Shown: positions 53,377 to 61,551, counted from the stretch's first letter. The stretch is DNA of 64,000 nt from JAVJUV01 sp047314965 (GCF_047314965.1 NZ_JBLBVK010000048.1:1-64000), one strand, 5' to 3'. Numbers and translations are program-made. Notes: generated by a model not told the origin, from the sequence alone.

Positions 53377-53417
53377 AAAAAACAAAAAAAACGCGCCCTC
53401 TTGGGCGCGTTTTTTTT
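53377..53417. terminator. Bidirectional terminator between petC and rpoH
   Basis: Stem ACGCGCCC/GGGCGCGT (53391-53398, 53403-53410) with a TCTT loop, an A-run to the left and eight T residues to the right. It works for petC on plus and rpoH on minus. Its arms are identical to those of the rpsT and hsp20 terminators. Confidence 0.93.
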
Positions 53418-53445
53418 GCTTGGCTAAAACCCGACATGCTCTTGA

Positions 53446-54342
53446 TCAAACTGATTCGAGCATTCCTTTTTGACGAGCGAGTTCCTGCATCTTTCTCTGC
53501 AGCTTCTCAAACGCCCGCACCTCGATTTGACGGATGCGCTCTCGACTGACGTCATACTGGCTTGACAGATCCTCAAGTGTCACCGGGTTATCCATAAGCC
53601 GGCGTTGCGTCAGTATATCCTGCTCGCGTTCATTGAGTACCGACATTGCCTCGGCCATTAGTTCCCGGCGCATTTCCAACTCATCGCGCTCCTCGTAGTC
53701 ACCTGCCTGATCGGCATCTTCGTCTTCCAACCAGTCTTGCCACTGCGCGGCGCCTTCACCGTCGCTAGAGATTGTTGCGTTCAACGAGGCGTCTCCACCC
53801 GACATACGCCGGTTCATCGAAATGACCTCGTCTTCCGAAACATTCAGATCGCTCGCGATTTTCTCCACATGCTCCGGTCGCAAATCACCTTCCTCAAGCG
53901 CGCCAATCCGCGCCTTGGCTTTCCGGAGATTGAAGAAAAGCTTCTTTTGAGCACTGGTTGTGCCGAGTTTAACCAAGCTCCAAGATCTCAGGATGTACTC
54001 TTGGATCGATGCGCGGATCCACCACATGGCATACGTTGCCAGGCGGAAGCCTTTTTCTGGGTCAAAGCGCTTAACGGCCTGCATCAGACCAACGTTTGCT
54101 TCGGAAATAACCTCGGCCTGAGGCAGGCCATAGCCACGATATCCCATAGCGATCTTTGCAGCCAATCTAAGGTGGGAGGTAACCATTTTGTGGGCTGCCT
54201 CGGTATCCTGATCTTCGACCCAACGCTTTGCCAGCATGTACTCCTCTTCCGGTTCCAACATCGGGAACTTCCGGATTTCCTGCAGGTACCGGTTCAGGCC
54301 GCCTTCGGGCGAAGGGGCGGGAAGATTTGCATAATTCGCCAT
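53446..54342 (-). CDS. rpoH: Heat-shock sigma factor RpoH (sigma-32)
   Basis: A 298-residue sigma-70-family protein lacking region 1.1. Region 2 has HLRLAAKIAMGYRGYGLP, and KRFDPEKGFRLATYAMWWIR. The RpoH box QKKLFFNLRKAKARI is diagnostic. Region 4 ends SRERIRQIEVRAFEKLQ. Rhodobacteraceae often carry two RpoH types; which one this is was not decided. A promoter-like CTTGAA-N17-CCACAT lies upstream, and hsp20 in this window has a matching promoter. Confidence 0.95.
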   Translation of the reverse strand: MANYANLPAPSPEGGLNRYLQEIRKFPMLEPEEEYMLAKRWVEDQDTEAAHKMVTSHLRLAAKIAMGYRGYGLPQAEVISEANVGLMQAVKRFDPEKGFRLATYAMWWIRASIQEYILRSWSLVKLGTTSAQKKLFFNLRKAKARIGALEEGDLRPEHVEKIASDLNVSEDEVISMNRRMSGGDASLNATISSDGEGAAQWQDWLEDEDADQAGDYEERDELEMRRELMAEAMSVLNEREQDILTQRRLMDNPVTLEDLSSQYDVSRERIRQIEVRAFEKLQRKMQELARQKGMLESV

Positions 54343-54386
54343 TTCTCTCGTATCCCTGTCCGCGCCAATGTTGTGACGCTTAACAT

Positions 54387-54415
54387 ATGTGGTGAACGAC
54401 TCGGTTTAGTTCAAG
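54387..54415 (-). promoter_or_regulatory. Putative heat-shock-type promoter of rpoH
   Basis: On the minus strand, CTTGAA (54415-54410), 17 bases, CCACAT (54392-54387). The -35 is the RpoH consensus and the -10 is close to CCATnT. The predicted leader is about 38 bases. Suggests autoregulation; not proven. Confidence 0.45.
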
Positions 54416-54554
54416 GGGCCTAGGTGATTTTCGCTAGTCGACTTAGATATACGATTTATGAACGTAGCATGCTCATCCTTCCAGCAACGAGCCTGTTCGC
54501 TCACGTAAACGTGCACATCGGATTGCACAACGCGCAGCTCTTGTGCGAAAAAGA

Positions 54555-55565
54555 TCAATCGCCTCGAAGCGCCGAAACCAGGTTGGCCATATCGTCGGGC
54601 AGTGGACTTTCAAAGTACAGATTTTGTCCTGTAACGGGGTGAAGGAAGCCTAGTGAAGCGGCGTGAAGGGCTTGCCTCCGGAATGACTTCACGGCATCGC
54701 GGCCCTTTGCGTCCTTTGGGGCTACCCGACGTCCCCCATAGACCGGATCCCCGATTAAGGAGTGCCCGATATGTGCTGCGTGGACGCGGATCTGATGCGT
54801 GCGGCCGGTTTCGAGCCAGCATTCAAGCAATGCTGCATGGGTTCCGAACGGTTCGACCACCTTTAGGCGCGTTACAGCGTGGCGGCCTCCTTGAAACAAA
54901 ACGGCTTGCCGTTGGCGATCGGTTTTGTGCCTTGCCAGCATCGTGGAGATTTTGATGATCGCTCCCAGCTCAAAACTGACGCCCGGTACACCCTTTAGGC
55001 GTGGATCGCCCATATCAGGGACGCCGTAGCAAACCGCCTGATACTTTCGTTCAATTGAATGGTCAGCAAATTGAGCTGCCAGACCATGATGCGCCGCATC
55101 TGATTTGGCAACTACAAGGAGGCCACTGGTATCCTTGTCGATCCGATGCACTATTCCAGGACGCTTTTCTCCTCCAATGCCGGACAAATCTCCGCCAAAG
55201 TGATGCAAAAGGGCGTTTACTAGAGTTCCGCTGGGAGAGCCCGGGGCTGGATGCACGACCATCCCCGCGGGTTTGTCGACTACGACCAGATCGTCATCTT
55301 CATAAACGATCTTCAAATGAATGTTCTCGGCCGCTGTTTCTACCTCAGCCGCATCCTCGATGCTGACCTCGTAGATTTCTCCCGCTTGAACCCGTGCTTT
55401 GCCGTCAGTTACGACTTTGCCGTCAAATACGACTGCACCCTCCAGCAATAGTTTTCCAAGTCGCGACCGGCTCAGGTGTGCCTCCTCTGGCACATCGCGC
55501 GCCAGAGCCTTATCAAGGCGGGAAGGCGGTGCTGCGCCGATCTCTATTCGGATGATGCGTGACAT
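54555..55565 (-). CDS. RluD-type 23S rRNA/tRNA pseudouridine synthase
   Basis: A 336-residue enzyme with an N-terminal S4 RNA-binding domain (about 15-75, LSRSRLGKLLLEGAVVFDG) and the RluA-family catalytic domain. The active aspartate is in GIVHRIDKDTSGLLVVAK and the motif LETGRTHQIRVHAAHIGH follows. It is most like RluD, which modifies helix 69 of 23S rRNA. The ATG is preferred to a long upstream frame; its start codon overlaps the start of the divergent gene. Confidence 0.93.
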   Translation of the reverse strand: MSRIIRIEIGAAPPSRLDKALARDVPEEAHLSRSRLGKLLLEGAVVFDGKVVTDGKARVQAGEIYEVSIEDAAEVETAAENIHLKIVYEDDDLVVVDKPAGMVVHPAPGSPSGTLVNALLHHFGGDLSGIGGEKRPGIVHRIDKDTSGLLVVAKSDAAHHGLAAQFADHSIERKYQAVCYGVPDMGDPRLKGVPGVSFELGAIIKISTMLARHKTDRQRQAVLFQGGRHAVTRLKVVEPFGTHAALLECWLETGRTHQIRVHAAHIGHSLIGDPVYGGRRVAPKDAKGRDAVKSFRRQALHAASLGFLHPVTGQNLYFESPLPDDMANLVSALRGD

Positions 55566-55875
55566 GGATGACGAAACGGCTCCGGCCGGTGGCGAAAAGA
55601 CCCTTAGGTATCTGAAGTGGCTGGTAACCGCACTTACGGTGACCATGATCCTCGGATTTCTAACCATCGTCTCGCTATTTGTCATGCGTTTCACCGAAAT
55701 GAACCGCGTCGAGTTGCCGGACGAGATCGTTCTTCCGGGCGGAGCCAAGGCAACGGCCTTCACGCGCGGTGAGGGCTGGTTCGCTGTAGTTACCGAGGAA
55801 GAGGAAATCTTGATCTACAGCCGAATCACAGGGAATCTGCGTCAGCGCATCAAGATCGAAAGTATTCCTGATTGA
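55564..55875 (+). CDS. Small single-helix membrane protein, DUF6476-like
   Basis: A 103-residue protein with one helix (about 20-43, WLVTALTVTMILGFLTIVSL) and an extracytoplasmic beta domain (LPDEIVLPGGAKATAFTRG). The pattern fits a family seen in Rhodobacteraceae beside rluD that I believe is DUF6476. Three in-frame ATGs (55552, 55555, 55564) are possible; all overlap or abut the rluD start on the other strand. Function unknown. Confidence 0.75.
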   Translation: MDDETAPAGGEKTLRYLKWLVTALTVTMILGFLTIVSLFVMRFTEMNRVELPDEIVLPGGAKATAFTRGEGWFAVVTEEEEILIYSRITGNLRQRIKIESIPD

Positions 55876-55936
55876 TTGGGCGCCTTCAGCGGTGCGAGTG
55901 CAAAGAGAGCAGGGGACACGCAGTACTTTTTTGGCT

Positions 55937-56677
55937 TCAGGCAAACCAACCGGTCTTTACGGCTTGCGCCCAGCTTTCCGCCCCTCGCTCAAGTGCCAGC
56001 TGAGCCATGGCCGAGGTGTCATAGGAAACCGCACATAGAGACACGTTCCAAGTGTCGTAATTCCGCTCCAGAATAGCGTACCGTGCGTCGGGTGATCCCG
56101 TTTGATGTACGAACGGTGTTGTTCCCCGAGTGTCGAGATACGCGGGGCAACCCACCGAACCGGGGTTTACGATGAGGCGCCCGTCAGGGAGGCGCACAAC
56201 TCTGGGTGTGTGCGTATGGCCGCACAGCATGACCGGATACACCAAACCCGCGGCTCGCAATTCGACTTCTGGAAGGTCTCTGGCTATCAATCGATTGTCC
56301 GGACCACGATGATCCAGCCAATTTTCTTCGTCGCTGTCAGGGGTGGCGTGGCACAAAAAAATATCGCCCAGTCTTGCCACTGCCGGCAAGGACTGGACCC
56401 ATGCCAAATGCTCGGGCGCAAGTTCGTCGACAATCCACGATTCCCATAATCCCATCTCACTTCGAGGGCGCTCGAAGAGCATCCGGTCATGGTTCCCGCG
56501 CACCGTGAGGAAATCTAGTTCGATCAGCCGATCGGCGGTGGAAGCGGCATCGAACGGCCCAGACAAGCTGTCGCCTAGATTCACGACTCTATCTATGCCC
56601 AGTCTGTCGATATCAGACAGGACTGCATTCAAAGCAGAGATATTACCGTGGATATCGCTAATTATGGCCAGCTTCAT
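55937..56677 (-). CDS. Metallophosphoesterase family protein (YfcE/calcineurin type)
   Basis: A 246-residue dimetal phosphoesterase. All five motifs are seen: IISDIHGN, VVNLGDSLSGP, VRGNHDRM, FLCHATPD and CGHTHTPRVV, plus a closing NPGSVGCP. The substrate is not predictable; relatives cut phosphodiesters or diadenosine tetraphosphate. The ATG at 56677 begins exactly at MKLAIISDIHG. It lies just downstream of tRNA-His on the same strand, about 30 bases from it. Confidence 0.88.
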   Translation of the reverse strand: MKLAIISDIHGNISALNAVLSDIDRLGIDRVVNLGDSLSGPFDAASTADRLIELDFLTVRGNHDRMLFERPRSEMGLWESWIVDELAPEHLAWVQSLPAVARLGDIFLCHATPDSDEENWLDHRGPDNRLIARDLPEVELRAAGLVYPVMLCGHTHTPRVVRLPDGRLIVNPGSVGCPAYLDTRGTTPFVHQTGSPDARYAILERNYDTWNVSLCAVSYDTSAMAQLALERGAESWAQAVKTGWFA

Positions 56678-56706
56678 TTGGCGGGTATAACAGAATTTGG
56701 ACTTGA

Positions 56707-56783
56707 TGGTACCGCCTCCCTGGCTTGAACAGGGGACCTCTGGATCCACAATCCAGCGCTCTAACCAACTGAGCTAAGGCGGC
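56707..56783 (-). tRNA. tRNA-His (anticodon GTG), alphaproteobacterial type without G-1
   Basis: Minus-strand cloverleaf of 77 bases with encoded CCA. Acceptor GCCGCCT pairs with AGGCGGT (G1-T72 wobble), the anticodon loop is TTGTGGA, discriminator is A73 and the base before G1 is T. Bacterial tRNA-His usually has G-1 opposite C73; alphaproteobacteria replace this with A73 and G1-U72, as here. Confidence 0.97.
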
Positions 56784-56830
56784 ACGCGGGTGTAGCTAGC
56801 GTCGGTCACCAGCGAATGCAAGAGGGCAGA

Positions 56831-57331
56831 TCAGCCTAGTGGTCTCTCCCACACCTGCTCTACACGATCTGCACCGAAGAAATTGGCTCGTTTGGAAGAC
56901 ACACATTCGAAACCGTGCTTCGCATAAAGTGCGCAGGCAACGACAAGTGATTCGAAAGTCCAAAGACGCATTGTGCTGTATCCGCATTCGGTCGCGAAGA
57001 CCAAACAATCCTCAATCAACTGCCGGCCTAGCCCGTATCCGCGGGCAGCTGGCTCAATCAGAAATAGCCGAAGTTTTGCGACTCCTGGTTCATCCGATTT
57101 CGCACAGCAGATCGATCCCAACCTGTGATCGCCCGACTCGACAATCCAGAAACGTTCGATTTCGGGGTCGTGGTTGGTCATGTAGTCGATCATGATCTGA
57201 GCGACAAAGACCTCGAAGGTCGAATCGAAGCCTTCGCATTCAGCGTAAAGTTCGGCATGTCGCTGGATTAGCCAGCCAGCATCCCCCGGTTGAAGATTCC
57301 GAAAAGCCAAGTTGTCAGGATCGAAGAACAT
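56831..57331 (-). CDS. GNAT-family N-acetyltransferase
   Basis: A 166-residue acetyltransferase. The acetyl-CoA loop is RGYGLGRQLIEDCLVFA (about 108-124), and FRNLQPGDAGWLIQRHAELY with TFEVFVAQIMIDYM resembles the GNAT half of MarR-GNAT fusion proteins; here it stands alone with no MarR domain. Substrate unknown. Confidence 0.88.
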   Translation of the reverse strand: MFFDPDNLAFRNLQPGDAGWLIQRHAELYAECEGFDSTFEVFVAQIMIDYMTNHDPEIERFWIVESGDHRLGSICCAKSDEPGVAKLRLFLIEPAARGYGLGRQLIEDCLVFATECGYSTMRLWTFESLVVACALYAKHGFECVSSKRANFFGADRVEQVWERPLG

Positions 57332-57432
57332 GGCACAGTCAATCCAGACTTTGGTATTTCGTCAAGCGCTGGCGCTTGCAAAGCCTATTGGGCCGGGCTA
57401 ACTCCGCTGATCATCGCGAAGGAACCAATCTG

Positions 57433-57651
57433 ATGGGAATCGATAAAGAGAGCGAGATCACGGCCAATCTGCAGATTGGGCCAACTACTCTTGGAATGGT
57501 GCGAATCTATGTCGAGGGCGACGGTATTGAGATTCCCATGGACTTTGAACCGGAAGAAGCCGAGGAAATCGCCGAAGAAATTCGTGCTGCTGCCGCACGA
57601 GCACGTTCGATGGGGAGCGGCCGAAAATCTAAATCTCCCAAGCGAAAGTGA
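57433..57651 (+). CDS. Small acidic/basic protein, DUF6324-like
   Basis: A 72-residue soluble protein: a beta-rich N-half (ITANLQIGPTTLGMVRIYVE), an acidic helix (DFEPEEAEEIAEEIRAAAAR) and a basic tail (GSGRKSKSPKRK). I believe it belongs to DUF6324, found in Rhodobacteraceae. The ATG at 57433 is used; upstream codons overlap a shared leader. Its 3' end overlaps mmcB by 23 bases tail to tail. Confidence 0.72.
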   Translation: MGIDKESEITANLQIGPTTLGMVRIYVEGDGIEIPMDFEPEEAEEIAEEIRAAAARARSMGSGRKSKSPKRK

Positions 57652-58084
57652 GGCCTGGGTCTCTTGCTGCATGCCAGCGGATTGCAGCATGACGAGCAAA
57701 CTTCTGGATCATCACTTTTCGACGCGGTGCCGCAAGCTTGGACTCTGGCGCCATACGAGCGATTTCGGCGCCATAGGAATCAGCAAATATCAGCCCCGTG
57801 CTGCTGGGCAGCAACTCGGTAGGAAACGTGTCGTCCACTGCCCAAAAGTACCGATCGCACCATTCCAAATATCCTTCCCACTTCTGGTCTGATTGAAAAT
57901 CGGCCTTCCCGGACTTGCATTCGACAATCCAGATTTCGCCTCTAGGCCCCAAAGCCATCACATCGACGCGAAGACCCGCTGTAGGAACCAGTTCCTCAAC
58001 GGTTACAAAGTCGTAACCGGCAAGATGCCTGCAGACACCTCGCGCCAGAAGCTGTCCAGGTCTAGGAGTAGAATTCGCATTCAT
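57629..58084 (-). CDS. mmcB: MmcB-type DNA repair nuclease
   Basis: A 151-residue PD-(D/E)xK-fold protein. The core LRVDVMALGPRGEIWIVECK (D ... ExK) and SGKADFQSDQKWEGY are the family signature, and the C-terminus is basic. In Caulobacter mmcB belongs to the SOS response and protects from mitomycin C. ATG at 58084 or 58087 both fit. A LexA-like half-site pair lies upstream. Convergent overlap with the DUF6324-like gene. Confidence 0.85.
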   Translation of the reverse strand: MNANSTPRPGQLLARGVCRHLAGYDFVTVEELVPTAGLRVDVMALGPRGEIWIVECKSGKADFQSDQKWEGYLEWCDRYFWAVDDTFPTELLPSSTGLIFADSYGAEIARMAPESKLAAPRRKVMIQKFARHAAIRWHAARDPGLTFAWEI

Positions 58085-58099
58085 CATGTATAGGATTGT

Positions 58100-58114
58100 G
58101 AACAAAGCATAAAC
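58100..58114 (-). promoter_or_regulatory. Putative LexA box upstream of mmcB
   Basis: Minus strand reads GTTTATGCTTTGTTC, a GTTC-N7-GTTC alphaproteobacterial LexA site with one mismatch in the first half. It begins 16 bases before mmcB, a repressing position. Confidence 0.4.
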
Positions 58115-58328
58115 ATTTGGCAAGAACACCAGGTTAGTCGACAACAATTCGTGAATGAAGAATCCGGCTGTCTTTGTCAGTGTCGAACCCAATCAGAGCG
58201 CATGAAAAGTAGGTCGCATGCGAGACCTTTCAAACCGACGCATTCAGGCTTTAGGAGGGTCTGCAGCTCGGCATCCGACCATTATGGATGTCTCTTTTGG
58301 TCGCGAAAGTCAAAAGACATACTAGCTC

Positions 58329-58357
58329 TTGCCGTCGCGACTACAGGAGCCTATCTC
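58329..58357 (+). promoter_or_regulatory. Putative sigma-70 promoter of the 6S RNA candidate
   Basis: -35 TTGCCG (58329-58334), 17-base spacer, -10 TATCTC (58352-58357). A start seven bases later falls on 58364, the first base of the closing stem of the RNA. Confidence 0.5.
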
Positions 58358-58363
58358 TCGTCG

Positions 58364-58530
58364 GTGACGGGCTCTGCCCTTCCCGTGCCGGGGACAAATT
58401 CCGGTGGCCTTAAATACTTCCGAGGGAGCTGGCTCTGTCCGGATCGTGGTCCGTTTACCTGGCGCCCACCTGTTAAAACAGGTCCTCGGGAATTAAGCTG
58501 CCCCTACGGTCGTGGTGGTCCCGTCACTCC
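58364..58530 (+). ncRNA. ssrS: Probable 6S RNA (ssrS)
   Basis: A non-coding stretch between mmcB and a small membrane-protein gene. GTGACGGG (58364-58371) pairs with CCCGTCAC (58520-58527), closing a 164-base rod. Inside, CTTAA pairs with TTAAG, TTCCGAGG with CCTCGGGA, and ACCTGT-TAAA-ACAGGT forms a small hairpin. A long, mostly paired RNA with interrupted central bubbles and length near 165 is the form of 6S RNA, which binds the housekeeping RNA polymerase. The own promoter supports a transcript. The call rests on layout and partial sequence memory; another structured RNA remains possible. Confidence 0.55.
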
Positions 58531-58775
58531 ATATTGGACGAGTTCTCCCCGTCGCGACTGTCCATCCGGATTATCGAAATGCCGAATTGAACTCCAGCAA
58601 AGACTATTCCGTTGAATAGGCAAAGCAAAGAAAACGCCAACCAGCCACCTTCGACTTTGCCGACAAGGTGGCCGAGGTTGGCAATGTTCAGTGCCACGAG
58701 AAGCATGGAAAACAGGATTCCCAGCGCCATTCCGGAAAGGCATTGTCTGATATAAAGTCGAACCAGATCTGGCAT
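58524..58775 (-). CDS. Small membrane protein, Rhodobacteraceae-type unknown
   Basis: An 83-residue protein with two hydrophobic helices (about 14-34 and 47-70, GWLAFSLLCLFNGIVFAGVQF). The N-terminus MPDLVRLYIRQCLSGMALG looks familiar from related genomes as an uncharacterised protein. The ATG at 58775 is used instead of one five codons upstream. The end overlaps the 3' end of the 6S candidate on the other strand. Confidence 0.75.
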   Translation of the reverse strand: MPDLVRLYIRQCLSGMALGILFSMLLVALNIANLGHLVGKVEGGWLAFSLLCLFNGIVFAGVQFGISIIRMDSRDGENSSNME

Positions 58776-58914
58776 ATCAATCACTTCCAAACGTCGTGGA
58801 GCAAGCCTATGACAGCACTATCCAAGAAGGTCGGGAGTTCCATGTCCACCGTATTGCTTTGATATGGGTATCCCGAACGATTGAACAATGCCAAAAAGAT
58901 GCCATGTATTGCAT

Positions 58915-59619
58915 ATGTCAGAGTTCAATATTGCAACTTGGAATATTCGGAAGTGCGTCGGCCTAGATCGACGCCGAGATCCGCATCGCGTGGCGCGAAT
59001 TATTGCTGGGCTTGAGGCCGATGTTGTCGCTCTTCAGGAAGCGGATAAGCGCCTTGGTCATCGACCTGCCGCTTTGACACCTGATCTGATTGACAACGAA
59101 ACTGATCTCAAGATCGCCGATGCCGGCGGACATGAGTCCAGTATTGGTTGGCATGGCAACGCGCTTCTATTGAAGTCGGACCTTGAAGTGGTGCAGCGGC
59201 ACAGCCTCCATCTCCCTGGGTTCGAGCCACGCGGAGCCTTGATCTTTGATATCTCCGGACGCGATCGAAGTTTTCGTGTTGTCGGAGTGCATCTTGGGCT
59301 TCTTCGAGCGTCGCGACGTGCTCAACTCGCTGCGATCCGTTCTCATCTTGATGCGTTGATGCCGATGCCGACGATTGTACTTGGTGATTTCAATGAATGG
59401 TCGAATGCAGGTGGTTTGGAACCCCTTGTCGGTTTCGAAGTGCATTCTCCGGGTCGGAGCTTTCATGCGGCACGCCCGGTCGCTGCTCTGGATCGCATTG
59501 CATTGGATGATCAAGGTGAATTGCTTGATGCCGGCGTTGTCGAAACCCGTGAGACCAAAGTCGCGTCAGATCATCTTCCGGTCTGGGGCCGCGTTCGTGT
59601 GGGCAAATCGGCGGCTTAG
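58915..59619 (+). CDS. Endonuclease/exonuclease/phosphatase (EEP) family protein
   Basis: A 234-residue protein of the EEP fold. Motifs NIATWNIRKCVG, ALQEADKRLGHR (catalytic glutamate), VLGDFNEWSN (D, N) and SDHLPVWG (D, H) are intact, so a metal-dependent phosphodiesterase or nuclease is expected. The start is at MSEFNIATWN; an ATG nine codons earlier is possible and neither has a strong ribosome site. Convergent with pncB, overlapping by four bases. Confidence 0.85.
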   Translation: MSEFNIATWNIRKCVGLDRRRDPHRVARIIAGLEADVVALQEADKRLGHRPAALTPDLIDNETDLKIADAGGHESSIGWHGNALLLKSDLEVVQRHSLHLPGFEPRGALIFDISGRDRSFRVVGVHLGLLRASRRAQLAAIRSHLDALMPMPTIVLGDFNEWSNAGGLEPLVGFEVHSPGRSFHAARPVAALDRIALDDQGELLDAGVVETRETKVASDHLPVWGRVRVGKSAA

Positions 59620-60908
59620 ACGAAGACCTCCATTTCATCTTGATCGCCGACCCCGAAGACTCGCTTGTAGCGCTCGATTTCCTTGTCAGGCCCCATCGCT
59701 TTGCGGGGATTGTCTGACAACTTGACTGTAGGCCGTCCATTCGCAGTCGCTGCTTTGCAGACAAGGCTGAAAGGAGCTAGACCATCGTCCGGGACCAGGC
59801 CACGGAAGTCATTCGTTAGCATTGTGCCCCAACCGAAACTAACCCGGACACGATCCGAAAAGCGGGCATGAAGGTCCTCGATTTTCTCGACGTCTAGCCC
59901 ATCGGAAAAAATTATTAGCTTTTGCTTTGGGTCTTCGCCACGGTCCTTCCACCAGCGGATGGCTGTTTCGGCACCGCGAACGGGGTCACCTGAGTCAATT
60001 CGGATTCCTGTCCAGCCTGCTAGCCAATCAGGTGCGTTCTTAAGGAACTGTTCGGTGCCATATGTGTCCGGAAGGATGATCCTGAGATTGCCTTCATGTT
60101 CTTCTTGCCAGTCTGCAAGGACCCTGTATGGCGCCTGGGACAACTCTTCGTCCGAAGAAGCAAGTGCTGAATATACCATCGGCAATTCGTGAGCGTTGGT
60201 ACCAATTGCCTCCAGATCGCGGTTCTTGGCGATTAGGCAATTTGACGTTCCGACAAACGCATTTCCCAAGCCCTCGGTCATTGCCTGAACGCACCAGTCC
60301 TGCCAAAGGAAAGAATGACGTCTTCTTGTCCCGAAGTCTGCCAGCTTCAGCCCGTCGATCTTGCGTAGACGTTCGATTTTCTCCCAGGTACGTGTCATGG
60401 CTCTCGCATAGAGAACCTGCAGTTCAAACTTTCCGAGATCCTTCAGAACCGCGCGAGAGCGCAGTTCCATCAGAACCGCCAAGGCTGGAATTTCCCAAAG
60501 CATCACCTCGGGCCAAGCACCTTCGAACTCTAACCGAAACTGGCCGTCTCGCTTTTCAAGATGATAGTCCGGCAAACGCAAATTTTCGAACCACTCCATG
60601 AAGTCAAAGCGGAACATCTGGCGCTTCCCGTAGAAAAGATTGCCGCGAAGCCAAGTGGACTCGCCACGGTTGAGCGATAGCGAGCGAATATGGTCCAACT
60701 GCTCGCGCAACTCGCCTTCGTCGATCAGATCCGCGAGGCGGATCGAGTCTGTTCGGTTGATCAGGTTGAACGTTACCCGTGTCTCCGGACGATTTCTGAA
60801 GATCGACTGGCACATGAGAAGTTTGTAGAAATCAGTGTCGATCAGGGATCGCACAATCGGATCGATCTTCCACTTGTGATTCCAGACTCGCGTCGCAATG
60901 TCGACCAT
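59616..60908 (-). CDS. pncB: Nicotinate phosphoribosyltransferase
   Basis: A 430-residue enzyme that makes nicotinate mononucleotide from nicotinate and PRPP. Family segments DTDFYKLLMCQSIF, FGTRRRHSFLWQDW and RIDSGDPVRGAETAIRWW (phosphate site) are clear, and the catalytic-region LPDTYGTEQFL is present. With pncA at 23073 it completes a nicotinamide salvage path. Normal length. Confidence 0.96.
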   Translation of the reverse strand: MVDIATRVWNHKWKIDPIVRSLIDTDFYKLLMCQSIFRNRPETRVTFNLINRTDSIRLADLIDEGELREQLDHIRSLSLNRGESTWLRGNLFYGKRQMFRFDFMEWFENLRLPDYHLEKRDGQFRLEFEGAWPEVMLWEIPALAVLMELRSRAVLKDLGKFELQVLYARAMTRTWEKIERLRKIDGLKLADFGTRRRHSFLWQDWCVQAMTEGLGNAFVGTSNCLIAKNRDLEAIGTNAHELPMVYSALASSDEELSQAPYRVLADWQEEHEGNLRIILPDTYGTEQFLKNAPDWLAGWTGIRIDSGDPVRGAETAIRWWKDRGEDPKQKLIIFSDGLDVEKIEDLHARFSDRVRVSFGWGTMLTNDFRGLVPDDGLAPFSLVCKAATANGRPTVKLSDNPRKAMGPDKEIERYKRVFGVGDQDEMEVFV

Positions 60909-60987
60909 GGCAGGTTCCCCCGTTGTCGGGGTGTTGTGCCCGTTTCATCCGATCCTTGTCCAGATCTGTGATCTTGAACGCCGGAAA

Positions 60988-61551
60988 TCATTTGTAATTT
61001 CCGGTGCCATGCCCGGAATAGACGTCTTCGGTCACGCCCATCGGTAGTTGGAGCGATTGCCTTTTCTCGCCGACTTCGCGAGTCCTTCCAGGGAACCCTC
61101 GCAATGTGGCGACAAGCCCTTTGTCTCTTCCAAAATTGGCTCCCGGAGGAATACCGCAATTTACCGGTTTCACTGTCGACGGGTTCGAGTATTGGGCACC
61201 AGGTGGGCGAGGTGAAAATGTCGCCCGGCAACCTTCAGTGTCCGAGGAAAAGCCCGCCGTCGCGATGCCATACTGGAAGAGGACGACAACGTAATCCGTG
61301 CTGTCGCCGAACTGCGGAAAAAGGTAGCCCTCAGGATTTGTCATGTTGCGATACACGTATGCAACTTGCGCACCTTCGCGAATTTTCTGGGTTGGGTTTC
61401 CCCAGCGCGCCCTGAAGCCGGCCTCGGTTGTTTTTCCCGGTTCAAGGCTGGATAGCATGGCGTAACGAACCTGGGGATGATCCGCGACCGTGGTATTCCA
61501 AGCCAATCCGCCGCAACTGGAAAGCAGAAAAAGAAATACAAGCGTTCGCAT
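60988..61551 (-). CDS. Unknown lipoprotein
   Basis: A 187-residue lipoprotein with signal MRTLVFLFLLSSCGG (lipid Cys13). The mature part starts with a small BamE/SmpA-like segment (LEPGKTTEAGFRARWGNPTQ ... VAYVYRNM) followed by a less ordered, proline/glycine-rich tail. The similarity to BamE-type folds is weak. Divergent from acpS. Confidence 0.7.
   Translation of the reverse strand: MRTLVFLFLLSSCGGLAWNTTVADHPQVRYAMLSSLEPGKTTEAGFRARWGNPTQKIREGAQVAYVYRNMTNPEGYLFPQFGDSTDYVVVLFQYGIATAGFSSDTEGCRATFSPRPPGAQYSNPSTVKPVNCGIPPGANFGRDKGLVATLRGFPGRTREVGEKRQSLQLPMGVTEDVYSGHGTGNYK

Noticed and set aside
58151..58615. 154-codon open frame over the 6S candidate
   Set aside because: No coding features, overlaps a structured RNA with its own promoter and the end of a minus-strand gene.
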